A stretch of DNA of 6,136 bases from Nitrosospira sp. (GCA_030453055.1 JAKDLC010000133.1:1-6136); one strand, 5' to 3'. Numbered from the stretch's first letter, positions 1-5,799 are shown. The notes: a model not told the origin generated them from the letters alone. Numbers and translations are program-made.

Positions 1-694
1 GGGCTACCGCGACAAAGGCGCCCGCACCCATTTTACGCAGCGTACTGACGTCAAATTCCTGATACTTCCAGCCTTCGCGGATGGCGAGTTTCTTGACGCG
101 CGTGCGATAGAGTCCCGGCGTCAATTCGTTGGGCGGCAATACAGTAAGTTCACGCGTGAGCAGATTGCCTTCCGCTTTGGCATGCAGCAATGCGAAGTTG
201 TCTGCTTCTTTGTATCCGTGCAATACGAGTCTGGCCAGCGGCTTCCTGCCCGATTTTTTTTTGCCGGTTTTCCGCAGCGGCAGTACCGGACCGTTGATCC
301 ATGCGGCATATACCGCCAATTGCGCAAATGCGCGCTTTTCGTTGGCATCGCCATAAACGGCCAAGTGGATCTCAGCTGGGTTCTCATCCAACAGCACCCG
401 GATCGCTTTGCGAACGGAGGTTTGCTGCTCGAATACGGATTTACTTGAATCCACCATGACCCAAACGCATAACGCGCCGCTCGCGAGATTAGCGGCCATG
501 GGGGTATCGCCAATCTCCTGGAGCCGCATTTTGCGCCGCGAAAGCAAGGCTTCCAGAACGCCTTTACCAGGAAAATCCAATTTATTGTGAAGCTTATTCG
601 ACGATTTATCCAGCTTTGGCAGCACCACCAGAATGTGCATGGCCTTGCTTGATTCGCTTAGGGGTGAGGTATTCTGAGTCAATGTTGCAAACAT
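1..694 (-). CDS. M17 leucyl aminopeptidase family protein, N-terminal part (truncated by window edge)
   Basis: Reading the minus strand from an ATG at 694-692 gives 231 uninterrupted codons to the left edge with no stop, so the gene is partial at its 3' end. Residues 1-150 form a variable N-terminal domain (VLPKLDKSSNKLHNKLDFPG, VWVMVD, HLAVYGD). From about residue 176 it shows the conserved entry to the M17 catalytic domain: NLLTRELTVLPPNELTP (177-193), then a segment ending KMGAGAFVAVA. This matches the family pattern N-L-x-R-x-L-x-N-x-P-P-N-x-x-T-P followed by G-M-G-A. M17 enzymes are cytoplasmic hexameric di-metal exopeptidases that remove N-terminal residues. The metal ligands and catalytic Lys/Arg lie beyond the window, so activity cannot be judged. 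Start: the ATG at 694 has a poor ribosome binding site. A second ATG at 640 (Met19, then HILVV) is the alternative. A nine-A run (254-262) encodes Lys145-147. The subfamily (PepA or a divergent paralogue) is open. Confidence 0.85.
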   Translation of the reverse strand, partial: MFATLTQNTSPLSESSKAMHILVVLPKLDKSSNKLHNKLDFPGKGVLEALLSRRKMRLQEIGDTPMAANLASGALCVWVMVDSSKSVFEQQTSVRKAIRVLLDENPAEIHLAVYGDANEKRAFAQLAVYAAWINGPVLPLRKTGKKKSGRKPLARLVLHGYKEADNFALLHAKAEGNLLTRELTVLPPNELTPGLYRTRVKKLAIREGWKYQEFDVSTLRKMGAGAFVAVA

Positions 695-708
695 TTCGGC
701 GGCCTATC

Positions 709-736
709 TTGTCAAATAAAAACCCGTTATTATAAA
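709..736 (+). promoter_or_regulatory. Candidate sigma70 promoter for thyA-folA
   Basis: TTGTCA (709-714) and TATAAA (731-736) are separated by 16 bp. Each hexamer matches the sigma70 consensus in five of six positions. The predicted start, near 743, lies about 65 nt upstream of the thyA ATG. It is the best-scoring plus-strand pair I could see by eye in the divergent region. Confidence 0.6.
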
Positions 737-757
737 CGCCACGCGCCTATTTTGCCC
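729..757 (-). promoter_or_regulatory. Candidate promoter for the M17 aminopeptidase gene
   Basis: On the minus strand a perfect TATAAT lies at 734-729, about 35 nt upstream of the aminopeptidase ATG. The hexamer 17 bp further upstream (GGGCAA, 757-752) is a poor -35, and no extended -10 TG is present. The call therefore rests on the -10 box alone. The box shares bases with the thyA -10 on the other strand. Confidence 0.35.
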
Positions 758-808
758 GCCGCACGGTTGGCTTGAATCTTAAGGCGTTTCCCATTGCCCC
801 GATTTCCT

Positions 809-1603
809 ATGCGCCAGTATCTCGAACTAATGCAGTACGTGCTTGAACACGGGCACGCTAAATCCGATCGCACCGGTACCGGCACGCTTTCCGTATTCGG
901 CCACCAGATGCGTTTCGACTTATCGAAAGGCTTCCCGCTGGTAACCACCAAGAAATGCCACTTGAAATCCATCATCCACGAATTGCTGTGGTTCTTGCAA
1001 GGTAATACCAATATCAAATATCTCAAGGACAACGGTGTTTCCATCTGGGATGAGTGGGCCTGCGAGAACGGTGACCTCGGCCCGATATATGGCCGCCAAT
1101 GGCGATCCTGGCCGGGCGTGGATGGTCAGCACATCGATCAGATCGCGCAGGTAATCGAGCAGATCAGGAATACTCCCGACTCCAGGCGCATGATTGTTTC
1201 ATCGTGGAATGTAGGCGAGCTACGGGCGATGAAATTGCCGCCGTGTCACGCCCTTTTTCAGTTTTATGTCGCTGATGGCAAGCTTTCATGCCAGCTTTAT
1301 CAGCGCAGCGCCGATATTTTCCTGGGCGTTCCGTTCAACATCGCCTCCTACGCCCTGCTTACCCTGATGGTGGCTCAAAGTTGCAATCTGGAACCGGGAG
1401 ATTTTGTGCATACCCTCGGCGACGCCCATCTCTACCTCAATCATCTGTCACAAACACGGGAACAGCTACGCCGGAAACCAAAAGCGCTACCGGTAATGAA
1501 ATTGAACCCGACGATCCATAGCATTTTTGATTTCAGGTACGAAGATTTCATGCTGGAAGGCTATGATCCCCACCCGGCGATCAAGGCGCCGGTCGCGGTA
1601 TGA
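809..1603 (+). CDS. thyA: Thymidylate synthase
   Basis: ThyA converts dUMP to dTMP using 5,10-methylenetetrahydrofolate as carbon donor and reductant, releasing dihydrofolate; it is a cytosolic homodimer. From the ATG at 809 the protein is 264 residues, the same length as E. coli ThyA, and key residues fall at the same numbers: Arg21 (phosphate binding), Arg126-Arg127 (supplied across the dimer), the nucleophile Cys146 in [10 protein letters not shown], Asp169, and Asn177 in [10 protein letters not shown]. The C-terminal PVAV is also family-typical. An in-frame TTG at 794 would add five residues (MPRFP) and has a slightly better-placed AAGG at 781-784. The ATG is preferred because it restores family length and starts MRQYLELM like its relatives, although its ribosome binding site is weak. 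The stop TGA (1601-1603) overlaps the folA start as ATGA, so the two genes are surely cotranscribed. Nothing in the protein looks damaged. Confidence 0.97.
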   Translation: MRQYLELMQYVLEHGHAKSDRTGTGTLSVFGHQMRFDLSKGFPLVTTKKCHLKSIIHELLWFLQGNTNIKYLKDNGVSIWDEWACENGDLGPIYGRQWRSWPGVDGQHIDQIAQVIEQIRNTPDSRRMIVSSWNVGELRAMKLPPCHALFQFYVADGKLSCQLYQRSADIFLGVPFNIASYALLTLMVAQSCNLEPGDFVHTLGDAHLYLNHLSQTREQLRRKPKALPVMKLNPTIHSIFDFRYEDFMLEGYDPHPAIKAPVAV

Positions 1604-2157
1604 CCTCGCATCTCTCCGCGCTGGTGGCGATGGCGCAAAATCGCGTCATCGGCAAAGACAATGCGTTGCCGTGGCGGCTGCCACCCGATCTGAAACGCTT
1701 CAAGGCGCTCACCATGGGGCATTCCATCATCATGGGGCGGAAAACTTACGAATCCATCGGCAAACCGTTGCCCGGACGCACCTGTATCATTGTCACACGT
1801 CAACCGGGTTACGAAGTTGAGGGCGCTATCGTAGCGGGTTCGGTAGCTGAGGCGCTGACAGCCTGCCGGCGGAACAAAGCGCATCAGCGCGGGGAAGGCC
1901 AGGACCACAAAGATGCGGATACAGACATGGCTGTTGAAAACTTTGTTATCGGCGGCGCGGAAATATTCCGGCAAACCCTGCCGCTGTGCGATCGGTTGTA
2001 TATCACCGAGATTCAGCAAGATTTCGATGGCGACGTGCTGTTTCCTGAACTTGATCGCGACGAGTGGCGCGAAATCTCGCGGGAGAAACATCGCCTGGAT
2101 GACAATGGTCTGGAATATGATTTTGTGGTGCTTGACCGCGAAAGCAGGAATCCATAG
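1600..2157 (+). CDS. folA: Dihydrofolate reductase (DHFR)
   Basis: DHFR reduces 7,8-dihydrofolate to tetrahydrofolate with NADPH, recycling the by-product of ThyA; it is the target of trimethoprim. Visible family features in order: N-terminal strand [14 protein letters not shown], active-site stretch [12 protein letters not shown] with the catalytic acid Asp30, GRKTYESIG (46-54), a nucleotide-binding FVIGGAEIF with Gly118-Gly119, and LYITEI then GDVLFPEL near the C terminus. The protein is 185 residues, against about 159-170 for typical chromosomal DHFRs. The excess comes from two places. One is a hydrophilic stretch of about 19 extra residues between the Ala-Cys at 88-89 and FVIGG (115-119). 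The other is a short tail, ESRNP, encoded inside a repeat element. The ATG overlaps the thyA stop by four bases and has no clear Shine-Dalgarno of its own, so translation probably depends on reinitiation after thyA. All recognised active-site residues are present, so I expect a working enzyme. Confidence 0.95.
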   Translation: MTSHLSALVAMAQNRVIGKDNALPWRLPPDLKRFKALTMGHSIIMGRKTYESIGKPLPGRTCIIVTRQPGYEVEGAIVAGSVAEALTACRRNKAHQRGEGQDHKDADTDMAVENFVIGGAEIFRQTLPLCDRLYITEIQQDFDGDVLFPELDRDEWREISREKHRLDDNGLEYDFVVLDRESRNP

Positions 2158-2237
2158 GTTTCCAGTTGCCCGAATCCACCCACTGCAGGATGACCGTCTG
2201 TTCCAGTCAGCGTCCGGATTCCCGCTTTCGCGGGAAT
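2136..2237. repeat. Small inverted-repeat element with a dRS3-like end, overlapping the folA 3' end
   Basis: The 18-nt segment at 2136-2153 (CCGCGAAAGCAGGAATCC) is the reverse complement of 2216-2233 (GGATTCCCGCTTTCGCGG) with one mismatch; 62 bp lie between them. The right end is itself a palindrome, ATTCCC-N8-GGGAAT at 2218-2237, the pattern known as dRS3 in Neisseria and widespread in proteobacterial intergenic DNA as the GCTTTCGCGGG type. The left arm supplies the last codons of folA, whose stop is at 2155-2157. I see no transposase and no obvious target duplication. The right palindrome could form an RNA hairpin at the folA transcript end, but it lacks a following T run. Confidence 0.7.
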
Positions 2238-2248
2238 GACGAAGCTTT

Positions 2249-2284
2249 TGTAGGCCGGATTAGCGAAAGCGTAATCCGACAATA
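2249..2284. repeat. REP-like hairpin between convergent genes
   Basis: TGTAGGCCGGATTAGCG followed by AAAGCGTAATCCGACA has the form of the short extragenic palindromes common in beta- and gammaproteobacteria. CGGATTAGC (2256-2264) pairs with GCGTAATCCG (2269-2278), with one bulged base and a short GAAA-type loop. It lies between the 3' ends of folA and the decarboxylase gene, where such elements stabilise transcripts or help end them. No T run follows on either strand, so a classical intrinsic terminator is not supported. Confidence 0.6.
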
Positions 2285-2315
2285 TGGGCTGTTGGGGTGC
2301 GTGCCAACCTGCGAG

Positions 2316-3491
2316 TCACATTACAACCACATCCGGTAACGGAAAACCGTTGAAATTACTGGCGTAAGCAGTGGTGTAGGCGCCGGCGTTGGGAATATAG
2401 ATGAAATCGCCTTCCTGAATATCTTCCGGCAGCATTTCGTCGCGCATCAGGATATCCACCGAATCGCACGTCGGTCCAGCCACGGACCAAGGAATGTCGT
2501 GCCCCTTGCGGTCGGAAAGAATTTCGTAGCGCAACCCCTCAGTGACCTCGATCACACCGCCAAACATGCCCGCGTCCCAATACATCCATCGCTTGCCACT
2601 GCGAGTGGCCGTGCCTACCACGCGGCAGACGAAGTAAGCTGCGTCCGACACCAGATAACGTCCCGGCTCAGCCATGAGGCGAATATCCTGCGGCAAATCG
2701 GCGATAGCCGCGTTCACCACCTCTCCTATTGTTTCAATCGAAGGAATGGGCTTGATATGACGCACCGGATAACCGCCGCCGATATTGAGCAGGCGCGGAG
2801 TCAATCCGGCACGGCGCATGTCGCCAAAAACCTTTTTGGCGCGCTCGATACCCACCCGCCAGTTCTGCGGATTGCGGCACTGCGAGCCCACATGAAAGGT
2901 CACGCCCGCCAGATCGGCCTTGAGTGCCGCCGCCTCGCTGATGATGCCTTTGATCTCGGCGGCATGCGTACCGAATTTGCCCGCCAGCGGCCAATCGCTG
3001 CCGATATTGGGAGTATCTATGCGTAAATACATTTTTGCGTCCGGCTTGACGCTCGCGATTTTACGCAACTCTTCGACGCTATCCAGCACATACCACTCGA
3101 CGCCTTTCGACGCCGCATATTCCAGGTACGCCCGTGATTTCATCGGATTGCTGTAATAAATATCCGCGGCGGACACACCCAGGCCAAGCAGGAGATCCAG
3201 TTCGGAGATGGAGGCGATTTCAAATCCAACGCCCTCCTCGATCATGGTTCTCAGCACGCGCGGATCCGGATTGGCCTTGACGGCATAGTGCGGCTGCACG
3301 TGTGGCATGGCAGTTTTGAAACGGCGGGCTTTGTTGCGGATAATATTGCTGTCAACCAGCAGAAATGGCTTGCTGTAGCCTTTTTTAAGGGCTGCCCGGA
3401 CATATTCAAAATCCAGGCTGACTTCGGGATGGGTGTCGAATACAGCTTCGGCCTCTACTTTTTTACGTAGAGCGGTGGTGTGCATTTGCAT
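2316..3491 (-). CDS. Type III-fold PLP-dependent amino acid decarboxylase, ornithine/lysine type
   Basis: This family (alanine racemase-like barrel plus C-terminal beta domain) decarboxylates ornithine, lysine, arginine or diaminopimelate with pyridoxal phosphate. The sequence shows the PLP lysine Lys72 in HYAVKANP, His200 in FHVGSQ (stacks on PLP), the phosphate-binding glycines 238-240 in LNIGGGYP, EPGR at 275-278, the cross-dimer Cys342-Asp343 in GPTCDSVD, and Tyr372 in AGAYTTAYASNFNGF. At 391 residues it fits the short bacterial ODC-like branch and not the longer LysA or SpeA enzymes. GPTCDSVD and YAVKANP favour ornithine (making putrescine) or ornithine/lysine, but the substrate cannot be fixed by eye. 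The start at 3491 has AAGGAG (3503-3498) six bases upstream; an ATG two codons later is also possible. A 21-codon ORF ends 19 nt upstream and may be translationally coupled. Downstream it converges on folA. Confidence 0.92.
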   Translation of the reverse strand: MQMHTTALRKKVEAEAVFDTHPEVSLDFEYVRAALKKGYSKPFLLVDSNIIRNKARRFKTAMPHVQPHYAVKANPDPRVLRTMIEEGVGFEIASISELDLLLGLGVSAADIYYSNPMKSRAYLEYAASKGVEWYVLDSVEELRKIASVKPDAKMYLRIDTPNIGSDWPLAGKFGTHAAEIKGIISEAAALKADLAGVTFHVGSQCRNPQNWRVGIERAKKVFGDMRRAGLTPRLLNIGGGYPVRHIKPIPSIETIGEVVNAAIADLPQDIRLMAEPGRYLVSDAAYFVCRVVGTATRSGKRWMYWDAGMFGGVIEVTEGLRYEILSDRKGHDIPWSVAGPTCDSVDILMRDEMLPEDIQEGDFIYIPNAGAYTTAYASNFNGFPLPDVVVM

Positions 3492-3497
3492 GGGAGT

Positions 3498-3510
3498 CTC
3501 CTTAGGGAGG
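3498..3510 (-). promoter_or_regulatory. Decarboxylase ribosome binding site with adjacent anti-Shine-Dalgarno
   Basis: On the minus strand AAGGAG (3503-3498) is the ribosome binding site that fixes the decarboxylase start. Just upstream, CCTCCC (3510-3505) contains CTCC (3509-3506), which can pair with GGAG (3501-3498) across a four-base CTAA loop and hide the site. The CCTCC abuts the stop codon of the small upstream ORF, so a ribosome finishing that ORF would cover it. The same CCTCC could instead pair with the small ORF's own GGAGG. The pairing is seen in the sequence; regulation is inferred. Confidence 0.45.
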
Positions 3511-3576
3511 CTACGTTACGGGAATATGGATGTTTACCAGATCAGCCGTGTCAAAATAGTTTGCTTTGCTTTTCAT
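3511..3576 (-). CDS. Small ORF, 21 codons, possible leader peptide of the decarboxylase gene
   Basis: On the minus strand ATG (3576-3574) opens a 21-codon frame ending TAG (3513-3511). The peptide begins MKSKANYFDT and ends NIHIPVT. It has the strongest Shine-Dalgarno in the window, AGGAGGT at 3587-3581, four bases from the ATG, and ends 19 nt before the decarboxylase start. I recognise no family. It is not a known arrest peptide such as SpeFL, which is longer and different in sequence. It has no signal peptide, no run of rare-looking codons, and no run of Orn/Arg/Lys precursors. It could be a real microprotein, a leader that couples translation, or the remnant of a displaced gene start. The strong ribosome binding site and tight spacing are the reasons to list it. 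Confidence 0.55.
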   Translation of the reverse strand: MKSKANYFDTADLVNIHIPVT

Positions 3577-3580
3577 GATG

Positions 3581-3587
3581 ACCTCCT
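3581..3587 (-). promoter_or_regulatory. Strong Shine-Dalgarno of the 21-codon ORF
   Basis: AGGAGGT on the minus strand is complementary to seven bases of the 16S rRNA 3' end and is correctly spaced from the ATG at 3576. It lies only five bases from the target duplication of the neighbouring MITE, so the insertion just missed it. Confidence 0.6.
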
Positions 3588-3596
3588 GTTCTTTAA

Positions 3597-3757
3597 CCCG
3601 GATGTTTCATAAATTCGCGTGATGATTGCGCAGGATTTTGTTTTGTAGGGGGATTTTGTGAGGGAGTGGCGTAGTTATTCATACGCCCGACTGAGCAAAA
3701 TTCCCATGCGAAACAAAAGACCAGCAAGGGCGCGCGTCAATTTATGAAACATCCGGG
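3597..3757. mobile_element. 161-bp palindromic MITE, complete, with TTTAA target duplication
   Basis: The ends are perfect 19-bp inverted repeats: CCCGGATGTTTCATAAATT at 3597-3615 and its reverse complement at 3739-3757. TTTAA directly precedes (3592-3596) and follows (3758-3762), the mark of a 5-bp target duplication. Symmetry continues inward. TTTTGTTT (3636-3643) mirrors 3711-3718, ATTTTG (3653-3658) mirrors 3696-3701, and GGCGTA (3668-3673) pairs with TACGCC (3682-3687) around an eight-base loop. The whole element could therefore fold as one long imperfect hairpin. It has no coding capacity and must be moved in trans by a related transposase; the parent family is not identifiable here. 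A second copy begins at 6070. The element sits in the presumed 5' leader of the decarboxylase gene. Confidence 0.88.
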
Positions 3758-3774
3758 TTTAATTTATACATCGG

Positions 3775-3805
3775 AAAAAAAGCGGATTATAGACTTCATT
3801 CCGCT
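3775..3805 (-). terminator. Possible intrinsic terminator downstream of dcd
   Basis: On the minus strand AGCGGA (3805-3800) pairs with TCCGCT (3786-3781) across a 13-base loop, and the T tract continues to 3775. The stem is only 6 bp, the loop is long, and the site lies about 225 nt past the dcd stop, so the call is weak. It overlaps the candidate promoter at 3786-3813; one of the two readings may be accidental. Confidence 0.3.
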
Positions 3806-3813
3806 GGAATCAA
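3786..3813 (-). promoter_or_regulatory. Candidate promoter for the small ORF and decarboxylase gene
   Basis: On the minus strand TTGATT (3813-3808) and a perfect TATAAT (3791-3786) are separated by 16 bp, with A/T tracts just upstream. Transcription would start near 3779, cross the complete MITE and reach the 21-codon ORF. The expected start falls in a T run with no nearby purine, which lowers confidence. Confidence 0.45.
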
Positions 3814-4028
3814 GCGTTTTTTTCGGGTCTGGAAAAAATAACAAATCCCGTCAAAAAAACCAGCCTGCATCGCATGATCACTGCTCATGGCAAGCAAGGA
3901 TATGAAAGCCAAATATCATGATACGACAGCAACTATTTGCGATTCGTTCTGAATTATGCCGCACAACGGACGGTAATTATCGAGCGGCGTTTGCGACCCG
4001 ACAACGACCATCCCGATTCAGCAACAAA

Positions 4029-4595
4029 TCAGATTTTAGGCAAGGTCACCCCGTGCTGCCCCTGGTATTTTCCGCCGCGATCCTTATAGGAAATCTCGCA
4101 TACTTCATCGGACTCGAAGAAAATAACCTGGGCGACCCCCTCATTCGCATAAATCTTCGCGGGAAGCGGCGTGGTATTGGAAAACTCCAGCGTGACATAG
4201 CCTTCCCATTCCGGCTCAAACGGGGTGACATTGACGATAATACCGCAACGGGCATAAGTGGATTTTCCGAGACAAATGGTAAGAACATTGCGCGGGATGC
4301 GAAAATACTCAACGGTGCGTGCAAGCGCGAAGGAATTGGGCGGGATGAGGCAAACATCGCTCTTCACATCGACGAAGGAATTGGAATCAAAATTTTTCGG
4401 ATCGACGATGGCGGAGTTGATATTGGTGAACAGTTTGAATTCGTCCGAACAGCGAATATCATAGCCGTAGCTCGACGTTCCATAGGAAACAATCCTGTGG
4501 CCGTTCGCATGCTTGATCTGATTGGGCTCGAAAGGCTCGATCATGCGATGTTCACCCGCCATGCGGCGAATCCACTTGTCAGACTTGATGGTCAT
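4029..4595 (-). CDS. dcd: dCTP deaminase
   Basis: Dcd deaminates dCTP to dUTP, the main source of dUMP for thymidylate synthesis in many Gram-negative bacteria. It acts in the cytosol as a homotrimer. From ATG 4595 the product is 188 residues and begins [13 protein letters not shown], the standard betaproteobacterial length and start. Landmarks are SSYGYDIRC (41-49), [18 protein letters not shown], the KSTYAR motif (111-116), TPFEPEWEG, and the catalytic Glu137 in [22 protein letters not shown] closes the protein. The length and YQGQ ending fit the mono-functional deaminase and not the bifunctional dCTP deaminase/dUTPase. A longer frame from a GTG at 4676 would add 27 residues with no family support, so it is rejected. 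No clear Shine-Dalgarno precedes the ATG. It follows mrp on the same strand after a 115-bp gap, in which I see no terminator and no strong promoter, so cotranscription is possible. Confidence 0.96.
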   Translation of the reverse strand: MTIKSDKWIRRMAGEHRMIEPFEPNQIKHANGHRIVSYGTSSYGYDIRCSDEFKLFTNINSAIVDPKNFDSNSFVDVKSDVCLIPPNSFALARTVEYFRIPRNVLTICLGKSTYARCGIIVNVTPFEPEWEGYVTLEFSNTTPLPAKIYANEGVAQVIFFESDEVCEISYKDRGGKYQGQHGVTLPKI

Positions 4596-4710
4596 TGTTG
4601 AGGGATGATTGAGGAATGATAATGCCAAGCGAACGTTAAGCGTGGCGACCAGGTAACCCGCACCACGGCGTACCACGAACCCGCAGCCGTTTCGTTAGCC
4701 GGTTTTCGCA

Positions 4711-5799
4711 TCACGTATCCTGAATCACGATCTCTGCGAATAACGCGGAGTGATCCAGAGACAGTTCGTCGATCTTGACGGCGAGGCGGCGAGCAATGCC
4801 GCGATAAATCTCCGCTATGCGCCCATCCGGGTCCGCTACTACTGTCGGGACGCCGGAATCCGTATGCTCGCGGATTTTGATGTCGAGCGGTAGCCCGCCG
4901 AGAAATTCCACGTCGTAATCCCTGCACATTTTCTCACCGCCGCCTGTGCCGAAAATATGCTCTTCGTGGCCGCACCCGGAACAGATGTGGGTACTCATGT
5001 TTTCAACGATGCCGACGATGGGAATACCCACTTTCTGGAACATCTTGAGTCCCTTGCGAGCATCCAGCAACGCGATGTCCTGCGGCGTGGTGACAATAAC
5101 GGCGCCGGTAACCGGCACCTTCTGTGCAAGCGTCAACTGAATATCGCCGGTGCCCGGCGGCATATCCACAATGAGGTAATCCACATCGTTCCAGCGAGTA
5201 TCGTTCAATAATTGCTGCAATGCCTGGGTGACCATCGGACCTCGCCACACCATGGGCGTCTCTACGTCGATCAGGAAACCGATGGACATGGCCTGGATAC
5301 CATGCGCCTTCATCGGTTCGATGCTCTTGCCATCGGGAGATTCGGGGCGGCCGGTGAGCCCCAGCATCTGGGGTTGTGAAGGGCCATAAATATCGGCGTC
5401 CAGAATGCCGACAGAAGCGCCTTCCGCAGCCAGTGCCAACGCCAGATTTACCGCCGTGGCGGATTTGCCTACCCCACCCTTGCCGGAAGCCACCGCGACG
5501 ATATTCTTCACCCCGGGAATGAGCTTTATTCCGCGTTGCACGCTGTGAGAAACAATCTTGCTCGTGATATCGGCGGTCACGCCGCCAATACCCGGAATGG
5601 TTTTGAGTTTGTCGACCACTTGTTTGCGGATGCCTTCGATCACGCTTTTTGCCGGATAACCCAGCACGATATCGAGCGACACGTTAGCACCATCTATTTT
5701 GATGTTACGCGCTTCATTGCTGGCCACATAGTCCTTGCCCGTGCTGAGATCGGTAATTTCCTTGAGAGCAGACTGCACTTGCTGTTCGGTGATAGCCAC
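4711..5799 (-). CDS. apbC: Mrp/ApbC-type iron-sulfur cluster carrier ATPase
   Basis: Mrp/ApbC proteins are cytosolic P-loop ATPases of the Mrp/NBP35 family that bind a [4Fe-4S] cluster at a dimer interface and pass it to client proteins. The 362-residue product has an N-terminal MIP18/DUF59-like domain (about 1-85). It then has the deviant Walker A SGKGGVGKS at 105-113, with both the signature Lys107 and Lys112, followed by DADIYGPSQPQMLG (134-147), the switch VDMPPGTGD (211-219), and the cluster ligands Cys273 and Cys276 in CSGCG. The residue after GKS is Ala where Thr is commonest; I do not expect loss of function. The start is GTG at 5799, chosen because AAGGAG (5812-5807) lies seven bases upstream and the DUF59 domain then begins normally. 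dcd follows on the same strand. The region upstream is a divergent intergenic region containing an inverted repeat and a rightward promoter. Confidence 0.95.
   Translation of the reverse strand: MAITEQQVQSALKEITDLSTGKDYVASNEARNIKIDGANVSLDIVLGYPAKSVIEGIRKQVVDKLKTIPGIGGVTADITSKIVSHSVQRGIKLIPGVKNIVAVASGKGGVGKSATAVNLALALAAEGASVGILDADIYGPSQPQMLGLTGRPESPDGKSIEPMKAHGIQAMSIGFLIDVETPMVWRGPMVTQALQQLLNDTRWNDVDYLIVDMPPGTGDIQLTLAQKVPVTGAVIVTTPQDIALLDARKGLKMFQKVGIPIVGIVENMSTHICSGCGHEEHIFGTGGGEKMCRDYDVEFLGGLPLDIKIREHTDSGVPTVVADPDGRIAEIYRGIARRLAVKIDELSLDHSALFAEIVIQDT

Larger units (their letters stand above)
3763..4028. other. Non-coding spacer between dcd and the MITE
   Basis: Together with the MITE and the Shine-Dalgarno region, this forms about 450 bp without a substantial gene. 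It contains a candidate minus-strand promoter and an overlapping terminator-like hairpin (3775-3813), then three homopolymer tracts: T7 at 3817-3823, A6 at 3833-3838 and A7 at 3853-3859. The tracts may bend the DNA or act as an UP element for the promoter. From about 3860 to 4028 I see no convincing gene, RNA or hairpin. The plus-strand frame entering here is the antisense shadow of dcd. Confidence 0.5.

Noticed and set aside
121..513. 130-codon minus-strand ORF
   Set aside because: It is out of frame with the M17 aminopeptidase, which covers the same DNA and has recognisable family motifs. The alternative peptide resembles nothing.
794..808. TTG start giving a five-residue N-terminal extension of ThyA
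   Set aside because: The ATG at 809 gives exactly the usual 264 residues and the conserved N terminus; the extension has no family support.
1561..2091. 176-codon minus-strand ORF
   Set aside because: Antisense shadow of folA, which has clear DHFR motifs.
2499..3026. 175-codon plus-strand ORF
   Set aside because: Antisense shadow of the decarboxylase gene, without family resemblance or a ribosome binding site.
3831..3865. CGGG...CCCG hairpin with nearby A/T tracts as a terminator
   Set aside because: The stem is only four base pairs, and no T run follows it in the direction of any gene.
3918..4601. 227-codon plus-strand ORF
   Set aside because: It is antisense to dcd over nearly its whole length. 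Dcd has full-length family identity, and this frame has no recognisable domain.
4596..4676. GTG start giving a 27-residue N-terminal extension of Dcd
   Set aside because: Dcd proteins of this type begin at the [15 protein letters not shown] sequence. The extension is not conserved in type.
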